Assembly (NCBI RefSeq): GCF_014203225.1
Contig: NZ_JACHIO010000007.1
Span: 62,001-126,000 of the forward strand
Source of the DNA: Granulicella mallensis
GTDB lineage: Bacteria > Acidobacteriota > Terriglobia > Terriglobales > Acidobacteriaceae
DNA: 64,000 bases
Reading direction: 5' to 3'
Position 1 is the stretch's first letter, and every line of letters begins with the position of its first letter. The translations under genes were made by a program, and so were the position numbers. Of the stretch, positions 9,071 through 18,700 are shown one piece after another. The notes under the pieces were generated by a model. The model was given only the letters and a program-made list of their open reading frames with translations, was not told where the DNA came from and did not search any database.

Positions 9071-10270
9071 CTATATGCGAACAAAGATCTTCTTTCGGAA
9101 CATCCAGAACAGAAGTATCCAATAGGTACCGAGCGTAAGTGCGCCGAGCAGGATCGGTTGCAGATTGCTCCCGAATATATTCAGCACGGACTCCCCAAGG
9201 TTGATGCGGAAACTGTTTTGGATGAAGTTATCGGCTAAGTAGGACATCAAATAGGCGGCGATTGAATTCGTCCCCACGACGATCAACGGAAATGCAAGGC
9301 GGTACTGTTTCTTCGCATCGACAACCCATGAAAAGGCGGCGAGAAAGAGGAAGCACATGCCACCACTGAAGAGAGTCCACGAAGGTGTCCAGATGCGCTT
9401 CACGATAGGACAGATTCCGGCGAAGTGAAATAGAAGACCGCTGCCGAGTAACACCGCGGCCGCAAGCAAAAGTTTTTTAAACGGAATCTTGGGGGTAGCG
9501 TCAAGAAGCCAGCGCCCTGCGGCAAGACCCAGAAGCATGGTTCCAAGCGTGGGGATGAAGTTAAGTGTTAGATATCCACCGTCGTTGAACACAAAGGGAG
9601 TGGGGCGGGGAAAAAGATTGAGAAACCATACATCGAAGGCTTGTCCGAGGTTACTGTTTTTATTCCAGTGCGACATGAAGCCTGTGAAGAGGTGTTGATG
9701 CCATTCAGGCGGGACTCCAACGGAGTTATATGGGAAATTGGGGCCGGGGACTGGGTATAAAGCCCAGGCTAGCCAGTAGCCGAAGAGAACTGTTCCTAGC
9801 GTAATCCATAGCCAGCGAGCAGGGCGCAGCGCCACTAAAAAAGCGAAGGTATAGCCCAGTCCGATCTGGGTCAACGTATCTTCGAAGGTGAAGTTCGTCG
9901 CCGTGCTGTGAATGGAACGAAGAAAGATACCAAGTGCGACGAGTAGAAAGCTCCGCCAAATGGTATGACCCAGCATGTATTTAAAGCTTTCTCCTTTGCG
10001 TTGCCGGCTGCGCAGTGAATAGGGCAGCGCAACCCCCACGAGAAAGGTGAAGGACGGCTGGATCATGTCATGCAGACTCATGCCCGTCCACTCGACATGC
10101 GATTGGTTGTAAGCCAGGATATGCAGCAACAAGTTATCGGGGAAGGACTTCGCGACAAAGGCAAAGCGAAAGACTTCAGCGAGCATAAGTGCCATCACAA
10201 AACCGCGATATGCATCGACCGCAGAATTACGCTGTTGCGGTCCTGTTGCAGGTGTGCCCAATTCACTCAT
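9071..10270 (-). CDS. Heparan-alpha-glucosaminide N-acetyltransferase-like membrane protein (DUF5009-type)
   Basis: 399 residues with about ten hydrophobic segments. The N-terminal AVDAYRGFVMALMLAEVF and the following FTFLVGVALPYSLRSR are typical of the HGSNAT/DUF5009 acyltransferase superfamily. Human HGSNAT passes acetyl groups across a membrane to terminal glucosamine; the bacterial relatives are mostly uncharacterised. AGAGG precedes the ATG by five bases. A second, more distant member (DUF1624-type) is encoded at 45977-47254. In an amino-sugar locus an acetyl-transfer role on hexosamines is attractive, but this is inference only. Confidence 0.75.
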   Translation of the reverse strand: MSELGTPATGPQQRNSAVDAYRGFVMALMLAEVFRFAFVAKSFPDNLLLHILAYNQSHVEWTGMSLHDMIQPSFTFLVGVALPYSLRSRQRKGESFKYMLGHTIWRSFLLVALGIFLRSIHSTATNFTFEDTLTQIGLGYTFAFLVALRPARWLWITLGTVLFGYWLAWALYPVPGPNFPYNSVGVPPEWHQHLFTGFMSHWNKNSNLGQAFDVWFLNLFPRPTPFVFNDGGYLTLNFIPTLGTMLLGLAAGRWLLDATPKIPFKKLLLAAAVLLGSGLLFHFAGICPIVKRIWTPSWTLFSGGMCFLFLAAFSWVVDAKKQYRLAFPLIVVGTNSIAAYLMSYLADNFIQNSFRINLGESVLNIFGSNLQPILLGALTLGTYWILLFWMFRKKIFVRI

Positions 10271-10431
10271 GCTTGCCTCTTGTTCGGATCAAAAAATCAA
10301 ACAGTTGTGGAAGATCACTTCCGGAAACTTTGTATCCAAATCCCGGCAGAGTTTTCTGCGGATACCAGAAAGGTAATATAAGGCAGGCATAATGGGCAAT
10401 GTTTTAAGTCGATTTCAATCATTTTATTTCG

Positions 10432-10446
10432 TTTTTCGTCGAAAAA
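10432..10446. promoter_or_regulatory. Short palindrome, candidate DeoR operator, next to promoter
   Basis: TTTTTCG and CGAAAAA form a seven-base inverted repeat around one central base, immediately upstream of the TTGACA at 10449. Another TTTCG lies at 10427-10431. Its position next to the -35 box and its half-site, similar to the repeat at 6173-6206, suggest a regulator site for the GH109-like gene. Confidence 0.4.
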
Positions 10447-10448
10447 TC

Positions 10449-10477
10449 TTGACAGTGCCGATTCTGCCCACTAAGCT
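10449..10477 (+). promoter_or_regulatory. Putative sigma-70 promoter for GH109-like gene
   Basis: A consensus -35 TTGACA (10449-10454) is followed after 17 bases by TAAGCT (10472-10477), a weak -10. It lies about 135 bases upstream of the preferred start at 10612. Confidence 0.4.
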
Positions 10478-10611
10478 GTCGTTCATGGCAGAGGGGTATG
10501 AGCTTCTGTGATGGCTAGCCTTTGAAGCCTGCTTTCGATTCGCCAACATACTTATCCCCGTGTTTCCGATCAAGAGTAAAGACGCACAATCTACAGATCG
10601 AGGAATTTCAA

Positions 10612-11970
10612 ATGACTATGGATGAACCGACTCTCGAATCATGGACGCGGCGCAGATTCGTCCAGATAGCCGCGGCGAGCGCGGCGAGCATCAGCGTGGC
10701 ACCCCTTGCACACGCTGAAAGCGAGACCGAGCATCGCACCATGATCGATGTTCCCTTTGAGAAGCGAAACCCTCGCATCGCATTGATCGGTTTGGGCGGG
10801 CGCGGAACTTCCTTGTTGGGGAACCTGCTTGCAGCAGATGGGCAAGTCGTTGCTTTATGCGATATTGTTCCGGCAAAGGCGGAGCATGCTGCCTCGCTGG
10901 TCGCTACAGCAGGGCAGCCGAAGCCCAGACTTTATACCCATGGGCCTCATGACTACGAGAGCATGCTCACGGGCAATGACATCGATCTCGTATTGGTTGC
11001 AACGCCTTGGAGTTGGCACGCTGAGCAGGCGATCTTTGCCATGAAACACGGCAAGGACGTCGCTATTGAAGTTCCTGGAGTAGATACGATCGAGGATTGC
11101 TGGAGGATCGTCCGCACTTCGGAAGAGACGCGCAAGCATTGCATGATGCTTGAAAACTGCTGCTATGGCTACAACGAGACGCTCGTGTTGCGCATGGCTC
11201 ATGACGGTGTGTTCGGTGACCTTCTATATGGGGAGGGTGCTTATTTACACGACCTTCGCCAGATACTTTTCTCCGATGAAGGCGAAGGCTTGTGGCGGCG
11301 CGCCGAACACACCAAGCGCAATGGGAATTTGTATCCTACGCATGGATTGGGCCCGGTCGCGAACTACATGGGAATCCAGCGTGGAGACCGGTTTGGCTAT
11401 ATTGTCTCGATGAGCAGCAGGGAAAGATCATTCGATGAATATCGCAAAGAACATTTACAGCCAGGCGATCCGCGTATGGCAGAACGCTATGTGACCGGTG
11501 ATATGAATACTTCTCTGATCAAGACGGCGAATGGGCTGACCATCACAGTTAAACATACTGTCTCGACACCGCATCCCTATGATCGGGTCAATATGATTGC
11601 CGGCACCAAAGGCATATTTCAAGATTATCCTGCGCGTATCTACTTCGATGGCCAAAACAGCGATGAGTCCTGGGGATCCATTGATGCATGGAAGAAGTAT
11701 GCGCATCCTCTCTGGCAGCGGGAGGGAGGAACAGCCACAAAAATCGGGGGCCATGGTGGCATGGATTACATCATGCTCTATCGCTTGCTGCAATGTGTCA
11801 AAGAGGGCTTGCCCCCGGATATGGATGTGTACGATGCCGCGGCCTGGTCGGCTGTGGCTCCGCTTAGTGTCTCCTCAGTAAGTCGCGGCAGCCAACCGGA
11901 AGATTTTCCAGACTTTACGCGAGGGAAGTGGCAGCAGAGGAAGGTCTCCGCCATCGCGCTGCAAGCGTAG
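10612..11970 (+). CDS. GH109-type alpha-N-acetylgalactosaminidase-like protein, Tat-exported (Gfo/Idh/MocA fold)
   Basis: The start is the ATG at 10612, with GAGGA upstream; the frame is open from 10522. The N-terminus has a Tat signal (TRRRFVQIAAASAASISVAP). A Rossmann NAD site follows (IALIGLGGRGTSLL), then VALCDI and a long C-terminal domain with MLENCCYGYNET and NLYPTHGLGPVANYMGI. These are hallmarks of GH109, whose members hydrolyse alpha-linked GalNAc by an NAD-dependent oxidation/elimination mechanism. Its position between AgaS operons fits release of GalNAc outside the cytoplasm. The family call is strong; activity is not provable from sequence. Confidence 0.83.
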   Translation: MTMDEPTLESWTRRRFVQIAAASAASISVAPLAHAESETEHRTMIDVPFEKRNPRIALIGLGGRGTSLLGNLLAADGQVVALCDIVPAKAEHAASLVATAGQPKPRLYTHGPHDYESMLTGNDIDLVLVATPWSWHAEQAIFAMKHGKDVAIEVPGVDTIEDCWRIVRTSEETRKHCMMLENCCYGYNETLVLRMAHDGVFGDLLYGEGAYLHDLRQILFSDEGEGLWRRAEHTKRNGNLYPTHGLGPVANYMGIQRGDRFGYIVSMSSRERSFDEYRKEHLQPGDPRMAERYVTGDMNTSLIKTANGLTITVKHTVSTPHPYDRVNMIAGTKGIFQDYPARIYFDGQNSDESWGSIDAWKKYAHPLWQREGGTATKIGGHGGMDYIMLYRLLQCVKEGLPPDMDVYDAAAWSAVAPLSVSSVSRGSQPEDFPDFTRGKWQQRKVSAIALQA

Positions 11971-12088
11971 AGTTTCCCCTTTTGAGGTTGCGCTGCTGGT
12001 TCGAGATGCTCCCGGCGTCTGGGAACTTGTAAAGTTTTCGGTACGCGTTCGTTTGCTGTCGGTCTCCGAAAGATTGGTGGAGTTATCG

Positions 12089-13507
12089 ATGAGAGGCTTG
12101 CAGAGCTCGAAAAGAAGACCGCTTTGGGAGGTCGCTGCGGTGCTCCTCGTGGCATTTGCAGCTAACTCCTTTGTTGGTTTTACACAGGAAGTTACAACTG
12201 TTGTAAGGCCGGTAGAGACTCATGAGATCCTGATCAATCCTGGTATGGGGATTCAGACCTTTCAGAGATACAACGGCGATTCGTTGAATCCTGGTGTGAC
12301 CTGGTCCGAGGAAGGGCCTGTGGGTCCTCTGAAATCCGAGGCGAAAAAACCGGATTTTCCTGGCGCCTCTGTTGCATACGTGCGGTGGCATTGGGCAACG
12401 CTTGAACCGGCGCAAGGCAAAGTTCGCTGGGAGATCATCGATCTTGCACTTGCTGAAGCTAGACGGCACGGACAGCGGCTCGCGATTCGTCTCATGCCAT
12501 ATGATCCAAAACACCCATTGCCAAAGTGGTATCGCGAGTCGGGTGCGCGGCGCGCGAACTCGAACGATGGAAATATATGGGAGCCTGATTTTAGTGATCC
12601 GTTGTATTTCAAATATTGGAGTGCTTTGATCAACGAGGCCGGTCGACGTTATGATGGCCACCCTGATCTGGAGAGTGTGGATATCTCAACGGTGGGTTAT
12701 TGGGGCGAAGGATGGAGTAGCTACATGCCCGAATTTCCGATTCAGAAAAAATTGATCGACATCTACTTCAAAGCGTTTCATAAGACTCAACTCTTGATGA
12801 ACTTTGATGAGCCTGAAGCCCTGGTGTATGGAACTTCCCATGGGGCAGGCTGGCGCTTCGACTGTCTCGGTGACATGAAGGAACATGAGCCGGAGATGCT
12901 GGATCAATATCCCGAAGAGATTGCGGAGACAGGCATTCAGGATGTGTGGAGATCGGCACCTATTTCGATGGAGACCTGTGGTGTGCCTGAGTCGTGGTTT
13001 CGGAACGGTTGGGACGCGCACTATATCCTCAGCGAAGCATTGCGCTGGCACGTGAGTACGATCAATGTGAAATCCAGCGCCATTCCACAATTGTGGCGAA
13101 AAGAATTCGAGGACCTCGAACGAAAAATGGGGTATCGCTTTGTCTTGAGGCGAGGAGAGTGGCAGACACAAGCTCGAGCCGGTGAGGCGCTTCATTTAAA
13201 AACATGGTGGGTCAATGAAGGGGTCGCCCCGGTCTACCGGCCATTTGTATTGGCGTTTCGGCTGAGCTCGCCAAACCAATCGAGAGTGATCCGGACCGAT
13301 GCGGAAGTGCGCAAGTGGATTCCTGGGGATGCGGTATTTGAAGACCCTGTCTTCGTACCAAGCGATCTACCAGCCGGAGAATATCAAATAAGCGTCGCAC
13401 TCCTGGATCCTGTGACGTTCTTGCCCGCGATACAGTTGGCAATCGAGGGCCGCGGAATAGATGGCTGGTACAGCTTAGGGAAAATTCGTATCAGTGACGG
13501 CTATTAG
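12089..13507 (+). CDS. Exported DUF4832-type protein with glycosidase-like barrel
   Basis: The likely start is the ATG at 12089 with GGTGGAG upstream. A hydrophobic segment (WEVAAVLLVAFAANSFVG) serves as signal or anchor. The domain begins with ILINPGMGIQTFQRYN, then VAYVRWHWATLEPAQGKVRWEI, which recalls the start of GH42/GH5-type barrels, then STVGYWGEGW with a possible catalytic Glu. The C-terminal part resembles a beta domain (WWVNEGVAPVYRPFVLAFRL) typical of DUF4832. The function of DUF4832 is unknown; a role on glycans is likely given the barrel and the locus. No close paralogue is present in the window. Confidence 0.65.
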   Translation: MRGLQSSKRRPLWEVAAVLLVAFAANSFVGFTQEVTTVVRPVETHEILINPGMGIQTFQRYNGDSLNPGVTWSEEGPVGPLKSEAKKPDFPGASVAYVRWHWATLEPAQGKVRWEIIDLALAEARRHGQRLAIRLMPYDPKHPLPKWYRESGARRANSNDGNIWEPDFSDPLYFKYWSALINEAGRRYDGHPDLESVDISTVGYWGEGWSSYMPEFPIQKKLIDIYFKAFHKTQLLMNFDEPEALVYGTSHGAGWRFDCLGDMKEHEPEMLDQYPEEIAETGIQDVWRSAPISMETCGVPESWFRNGWDAHYILSEALRWHVSTINVKSSAIPQLWRKEFEDLERKMGYRFVLRRGEWQTQARAGEALHLKTWWVNEGVAPVYRPFVLAFRLSSPNQSRVIRTDAEVRKWIPGDAVFEDPVFVPSDLPAGEYQISVALLDPVTFLPAIQLAIEGRGIDGWYSLGKIRISDGY

Positions 13508-13676
13508 TGGAAGGAGCTTTCACGCAATAAGATCGATGCGATCACATGCCTTTTGATAGCGCCCATTTTGGGGCGCGTCTCCGAATGAGTAGCAAACATA
13601 ATAGATCTATCATTAGTTGCAATTGCCTTCGGACCTTTTGTGTTACTATTCGTTGTGTTTTGTTTCTATTTGTCGA

Positions 13677-13692
13677 GTTTCGTGTGCGAAAC
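13677..13692. promoter_or_regulatory. GTTTCG-N4-CGAAAC inverted repeat upstream of second agaS
   Basis: A six-base perfect inverted repeat with a TTTCG core ends 20 bases before the GTG start of the second agaS. It is another candidate site for the DeoR-type regulators, and would block translation initiation or early transcription. Confidence 0.35.
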
Positions 13693-13712
13693 GTGCGGTG
13701 TAGAGGATTAGC

Positions 13713-14894
13713 GTGACATCTCTTTTAGATTTTGTTGATTTACCGGTAGATGAGCAGAAAGCTCGCGGGCTACTTTATACTCCCCGTGAGATTGCCCAGC
13801 AGCCTAATACGTGGAAGAAAACGTTACAGATATTCAAAGAGCATCAGACGCGGATTTGCAGCTTTTTAGAGAAAGCTGGACTGCGAGATGAGTTAGAACT
13901 GCGACCGGTTATCGTGCTGGCCGGAGCCGGAACTTCGGATTACATTGGTCAGGCATTAGAACTGCTGCTGCGTCAGCAGTGGAGTTGCGAGGTGTTGGTG
14001 TGTGCGAGCACGGAACTGCTGCCCAACCTCGACGACTACATTGTTTCAGGGCGCAGATATCTCTTCATTTCGTTCTCCAGGTCAGGGGATTCGCCGGAGG
14101 CTGTGGCCGTTGTAGAGCAGACTGTCCGATTGCATCCGCGGATTGCCCACCTGATTGTGACTTGCAATGCTCAAGCCCGGCTGATTGAAGTTTGTGAAGC
14201 TGCCGAACTGTCGTGCGTGGTGGTGTTGGACGACGAAGTAAATGATCGCAGTCTGGCGATGACAAGCTCTTTTACGAACATGATCGTGATGGGGCAATGC
14301 CTGGGACATGCGTGGTCGATCGAGGAATACTCGGAGATTGTCGAGCGGTTAGTGGCTGCTGGTCAGAGCTTTTTGTCGCGCGCCGAAGAAGAGGCAGAAC
14401 GCACTTCGTTACTTGGATTCTCTCGCGTCTGCATGGTTGGCATCGGATCGCTTGCCAGCATTGCTCGGGAGTCCGCATTGAAGGTATTGGAAATGACGGC
14501 GGGCCAGGTAAAGACAATGTCGCAGACTGTGCTTGGGCTTCGGCATGGACCTATGGCGGCGTTAGACTCAGAGACGCTTTTTGTATGCTTTGTCTCCGGT
14601 GAGGCTCGTAAAGTTGGGTACGCGAGAGATTTGCTGCGAGAGATCGGAGAAAAGGGGATTGCTGCGGAGCGAATCGCAGTGGGAGTTCCTTCGACGCATG
14701 CTGAAATCGAGCCTTACTGCGAGTCTTATCTTTCCGTAGAAGCTGATGTCGCTGATGCGTACCGGCCGATTTTGGACGTGATGTTTGGCCAACTCCTTGG
14801 TCTGTACTGTTCGGTGGCTCGTGATTTGAAGCCAGACTCGCCCAGCCCGGGTGGTGTGATTAATCGAGTCGTACAAAAGTTCAGGATCTATTAG
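13713..14894 (+). CDS. agaS: Second AgaS-like SIS-domain isomerase/deaminase
   Basis: 393 residues, starting at a GTG preceded by AGAGGA. It aligns end to end without obvious gaps with the protein at 758-1939 and keeps the same key motifs: GAGTSDYIGQALE, ISFSRSGDSPE, VNDRSLAMTSSFTNM, SALKVLEMTAGQ and GLRHGPMAAL, ending in the same VINRVVQKFRIY. The gene therefore appears intact and functional as galactosamine-6-phosphate deaminase/isomerase. It is directly followed, five bases after its stop, by the remains of a gatZ gene, showing that the whole agaS-gatZ unit was duplicated and that one half decayed. Confidence 0.9.
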   Translation: MTSLLDFVDLPVDEQKARGLLYTPREIAQQPNTWKKTLQIFKEHQTRICSFLEKAGLRDELELRPVIVLAGAGTSDYIGQALELLLRQQWSCEVLVCASTELLPNLDDYIVSGRRYLFISFSRSGDSPEAVAVVEQTVRLHPRIAHLIVTCNAQARLIEVCEAAELSCVVVLDDEVNDRSLAMTSSFTNMIVMGQCLGHAWSIEEYSEIVERLVAAGQSFLSRAEEEAERTSLLGFSRVCMVGIGSLASIARESALKVLEMTAGQVKTMSQTVLGLRHGPMAALDSETLFVCFVSGEARKVGYARDLLREIGEKGIAAERIAVGVPSTHAEIEPYCESYLSVEADVADAYRPILDVMFGQLLGLYCSVARDLKPDSPSPGGVINRVVQKFRIY

Positions 14895-14899
14895 AGACC

Positions 14900-15323
14900 G
14901 TGTCTTCTTTGCTTCAGTTGCGCTTTGCCTAACGAAAGGGTGGCATTCTAGCCGCCATCTATTGGGCCTGTTCTGCGTACATGCACACAGGGGGCGACTC
15001 GTGTGGCGATTGAACAAGCAGTAGATTGCAGGATTGTTGGTATTGGTTAAAGCGACCAACGGCCAGGTAAATCGGCTTGGCGGCTATCCAGAATGCAGCC
15101 TGCAATCTTTCGTGAATAAAGATTCCTGAGAGCATGTCCAGTTCGTTACCTGCCAATACAGTACTGGCGGCTGGGCAAGCAGGAGATTGCGAGCGATCGA
15201 GTTTCTTTGATCGTTAATCTTATCGGAGATATAACAAATGCCTATGCTTCGGCTTGCAGCCAAGGCATAGACATTCCGAAGCTGCTCAAAGCAACGGGTG
15301 TGTCAAACTCGCATAGCTTGTAG
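14900..15323 (+). pseudogene. gatZ: Decayed gatZ copy: N-terminus fused to C-terminus with large internal deletion
   Basis: No open frame covers this stretch, but the translated pieces match the intact gatZ at 1949-3223. A GTG at 14900 begins a frame with a stop at 14930 that aligns codon for codon with the gatZ start (residues 1-27, including IYWACSAY for IYSVCSVH). A shifted frame gives RVAIEQAV for IRAAAEQA, and another gives VKATNGQVNRLGGYP for VEATSNQVNQFGGYS. Then IPESMSS, and after a further shift RYLPIQYWRLG through ITNAYASACS, aligns without gaps to the C-terminal 40 residues. About 300 codons are missing between residue 66 and residue 371. This gene is clearly dead. The frame then reads through to a TAG at 15321-15323. 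Confidence 0.85.
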
Positions 15324-15759
15324 CAAGTCGAAGACAGGTTCCAATTCCATGCATTGTTTCCAGGCTGCCGTGGCGATCTCTGCTGAGATTGCGCCAGCAG
15401 CTAAGAGGGGACCTCGAAGAACCTCTCACTCCAGCCATTTTGCCTGTCTAGTCCGATCAAAATCGACTTGCCATGCTGATAAGACCATTAGGCTCTTCGC
15501 TGCGCTTAAAAAGCGACTCTAAAATTCAACGAAAAACTGGCTCGCCAAATCAAAGTCGCGGTTGCGGAGCAAGAAATTTCTACCGAAAAGAGCTTATTGT
15601 CTTCATCTCCTCTTGACATTGGAAGGTAAAACGATCATAAATGACTATCAACGATATTAAACGTAATTGCAGGGGCAGGAAAAGCTAATGCTCAACCTGA
15701 GTTAAGGTCTCAACCAAAAATCTAGCAGCCGCAAAAAATAAGCTCGGTGAGGGAACGCA
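15324..15759. other. Leader region upstream of TonB receptor
   Basis: About 436 bases without a convincing gene. All frames are interrupted. It holds a promoter-like element near 15613 and a GAGGG ribosome site just before 15760. The part from 15324 to 15540 may contain more decayed coding sequence, but I cannot match it to a family. Confidence 0.5.
15613..15641 (+). promoter_or_regulatory. Putative sigma-70 promoter for TonB receptor
   Basis: Consensus TTGACA (15613-15618), a 17-base spacer and CATAAA (15636-15641), lying about 120 bases before the receptor start. The region is notably AT-richer than its neighbours. Confidence 0.5.
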
Positions 15760-18700
15760 ATGAAATTAGAAACCAGCGGAATGGTAAGCAGATTTCAAAA
15801 TTTGAGGAGGGTGCCGTCACAATCCCTTCTCGTGCTTTCGCTCTTCCTAGCGATATCGTTGCTGTTCACGAGATCATTGTCGGCTCAGTATACGACTGCG
15901 CGACTTGCTGGAAACGCAGTCGATAATTCGGGAGCCGCAGTTGCAGGGGCGACGGTGACCGTCAAGCAAGTCACAACCGACTACAAGCTGACGGTGAAAA
16001 CCGGAACTTCGGGCGAGTATGTGTTTCCAAGCCTCCCTGTCGGTAGTTATGAGCTTACAGTTCAGATGGCCGGCTTTGACACGTACGTTCAACACGGCAT
16101 TGTTCTGACGGTAGGTCAATCGGCTAACCAAAATATTACGTTACGAGTCGGAACAGTCACTCAAGATGTGACTGTCAATGAGAATTCATCTCTGGTTACG
16201 ACTTCAGATGCCGCAGTCGGACAGTTGATCAATCAGAAGAGCATGGAAAGCTTGCCCATGAATGGCCGCGAGGCTCAACAGCTCGTATTCCTGGTGCCGG
16301 GCGCTGTGAATGTTTCGACCCAAAATTGCGGTGCAGACTGCGAAGGCGGCGTTCTCCCAGGCGAGCAATATGCCAAGGTCAACGGTGGCGGCGCCAATGG
16401 CGTCTACTATCTGCTAGATGGCGTCGACTACAACGATACCTACATCAACACAAACCTTCCGTTCCCCAGTCCTGACGCGCTTCAGGAATTCAATGTTCAG
16501 ACCAATAACCTTAGCGCTGCTTATGGAAATGCGACAGGCGGAGTGGTCAACATTCTGACTAAGTCGGGGACCGATCAGATACATGGAGATGTTTTTGAAT
16601 ATCTCCGCAACTACGCAATGGATGCGAAGAACTATTTCGCTACTTCACCAAATCCTTTGAAGCAAAATCAATTTGGAGCAACGATCGGGGGGCCGATCCT
16701 CAAAGGAAAGCTATTTTACTTTGGATCCTATCAAGGAACGCGGACCAACACGGCCAACAATGGACAGATCGCGTTTGTGCCGACTATGGCCGAGCGGACA
16801 GGAGATTTTTCAGATCTCCTGCCTGGCACCCAGTTGATGAACCCGGCCACGGGAGCGCCGTACAACAATAATCAGGTTCCGGTCGACACGGTCGCGTCCT
16901 ATCTTCTTCAACATATCCCAGCTCCCAATGGCCCCGGCCGCCAACTGACCTACAATGGTGCGCCCCTCGTTCAAGACACTGATGAGTTCCTGATCAAGGC
17001 TGACTACAACACAGGTAAGCACCACTTGAGCGGGCACTATTTTCAGTTGAATTACCGGATTCCCGTTATCTTGCCGCCGACGACTAACATCCTGGCTGGA
17101 AACACGGAAACGCCGCAAAATCTCGCACTTAAACACATTAGTGTAGTGGACATCTATACGATTTCCAGCAACGTTTTGCTGAATAGCTATTTCGGATATA
17201 CAAGTCAAACAGGCACAACATTGTCACCCGCACCATTTAGTATTGCGGACGCGGGTGCCGAGATCGCACAGCCGACCAACTTCAAGCCAACATTAAATAT
17301 TGATATCAGCGGTAATTTTTCGATTGGCCAACAGCCTGCAACTGGAACGTGGAACCGTGGAGACCAATCGCTTCGCGAAATACTCACGGTCATAAGGGGC
17401 AACAATCAGATCGAGATTGGTGGCGAAGCCGTACGGGTTCGTGCACCGATGGGAAACTCCTATCAAGCAGATGGTAATTACACCTTCGACAACAGTCTCA
17501 CGGGCGATAACGTGGCCGACTTCGTTTCGGGTAATGTATCCAGCTTCACTCAGGGAGGTGGCCTGTATCTCAACTTCACCGGAATCAACTGGAGCGCATT
17601 CGTTCAAGACGATTGGCGCGTAAGCCCGCGCCTCACCTTGAGTGCTGGCCTGCGTTGGGATCCCTTCATCCCCTACAAGGATAGCGAAGGGCGAGTGGGA
17701 TGTTTTCTGCCAGGAGCGCAATCGGTGCGCTTTCCGAATGCGCCTACAGGCCTTATCTTTGGAGGAAGCGATCATGATGCGGGTTGTCCGCAGTCCTCTA
17801 TCTATAACAACCTCGGTAATGTGGGACCACGCTTCGGATTTGCTTCTCAACTTACGGCAGACGGGAAGACCAGTCTCCGGGGCGGAGTTGGATACTACTA
17901 TCAGTCTCCCAACCTCGTTGCCTTTGAAGATGTCGTTGGGATTCCGCCCTTCGCACCTATCGTCAATCTGACGGCAGTGAACTTTACTAACCCCTATGGA
18001 AGCGCGGGAGTTGCAAATCCATTTCCCGGACAATTTGGACCTTCCAATCCTGGTCCCACTGCCACATTCCCGCAAAATATATCCTTTACTCAAATTTTCT
18101 CGAGTCACTATAGACTTCCGCAGATTCTCATGACGAACCTGACGCTCGAAAGAGGATTAGGTGCAAGTTGGCTGGCACGTGTGGCCTATATGGGCGTGAA
18201 GGGGACTCATCTTGGTGGAACCGGCGACCAGGAGGCAGGACTTCTTCAGCTAAATCCGGCGATTTACATTCCAGGTCAATCCACCGAAGCAAATGTCCAA
18301 CAACGTCGGCTGTATCCATCCTTTGGATTTGTCGATTCGATTAACTCCGGAGTGAACAGCAACTACAACGCATTGCAGTTATCTTTGGAAAAGCGCGTCA
18401 GCAAGGGCCTCTCTTTCCTCGCGAATTTCACCTGGTCCCGAGCGCTCGACGATTTCGGTCCTAATGGAGAGCCCGGCGGACTGGCGACGAACACTTGTAG
18501 CTGTGGGCGCTACTTTGACTATGGCCCCGATGCAGGCGATGCCAATAAAGTGTTCAAATTTTCCGGAAATTACGACTTTCCTGCGATACCTGTGAAGGGG
18601 CTCGTTTCAAATGTAATCAATGGTTGGAATTTGTCGGCAATTGCAACTTGGCAATCAGGATTTCCATTCACAGTCTTCAGTGATGACGACAATTCCTTCA

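Noticed and set aside
9035-9238. Small plus-strand frame after the hairpin
   Set aside because: Antisense to the end of the DUF5009-type gene and without protein features.
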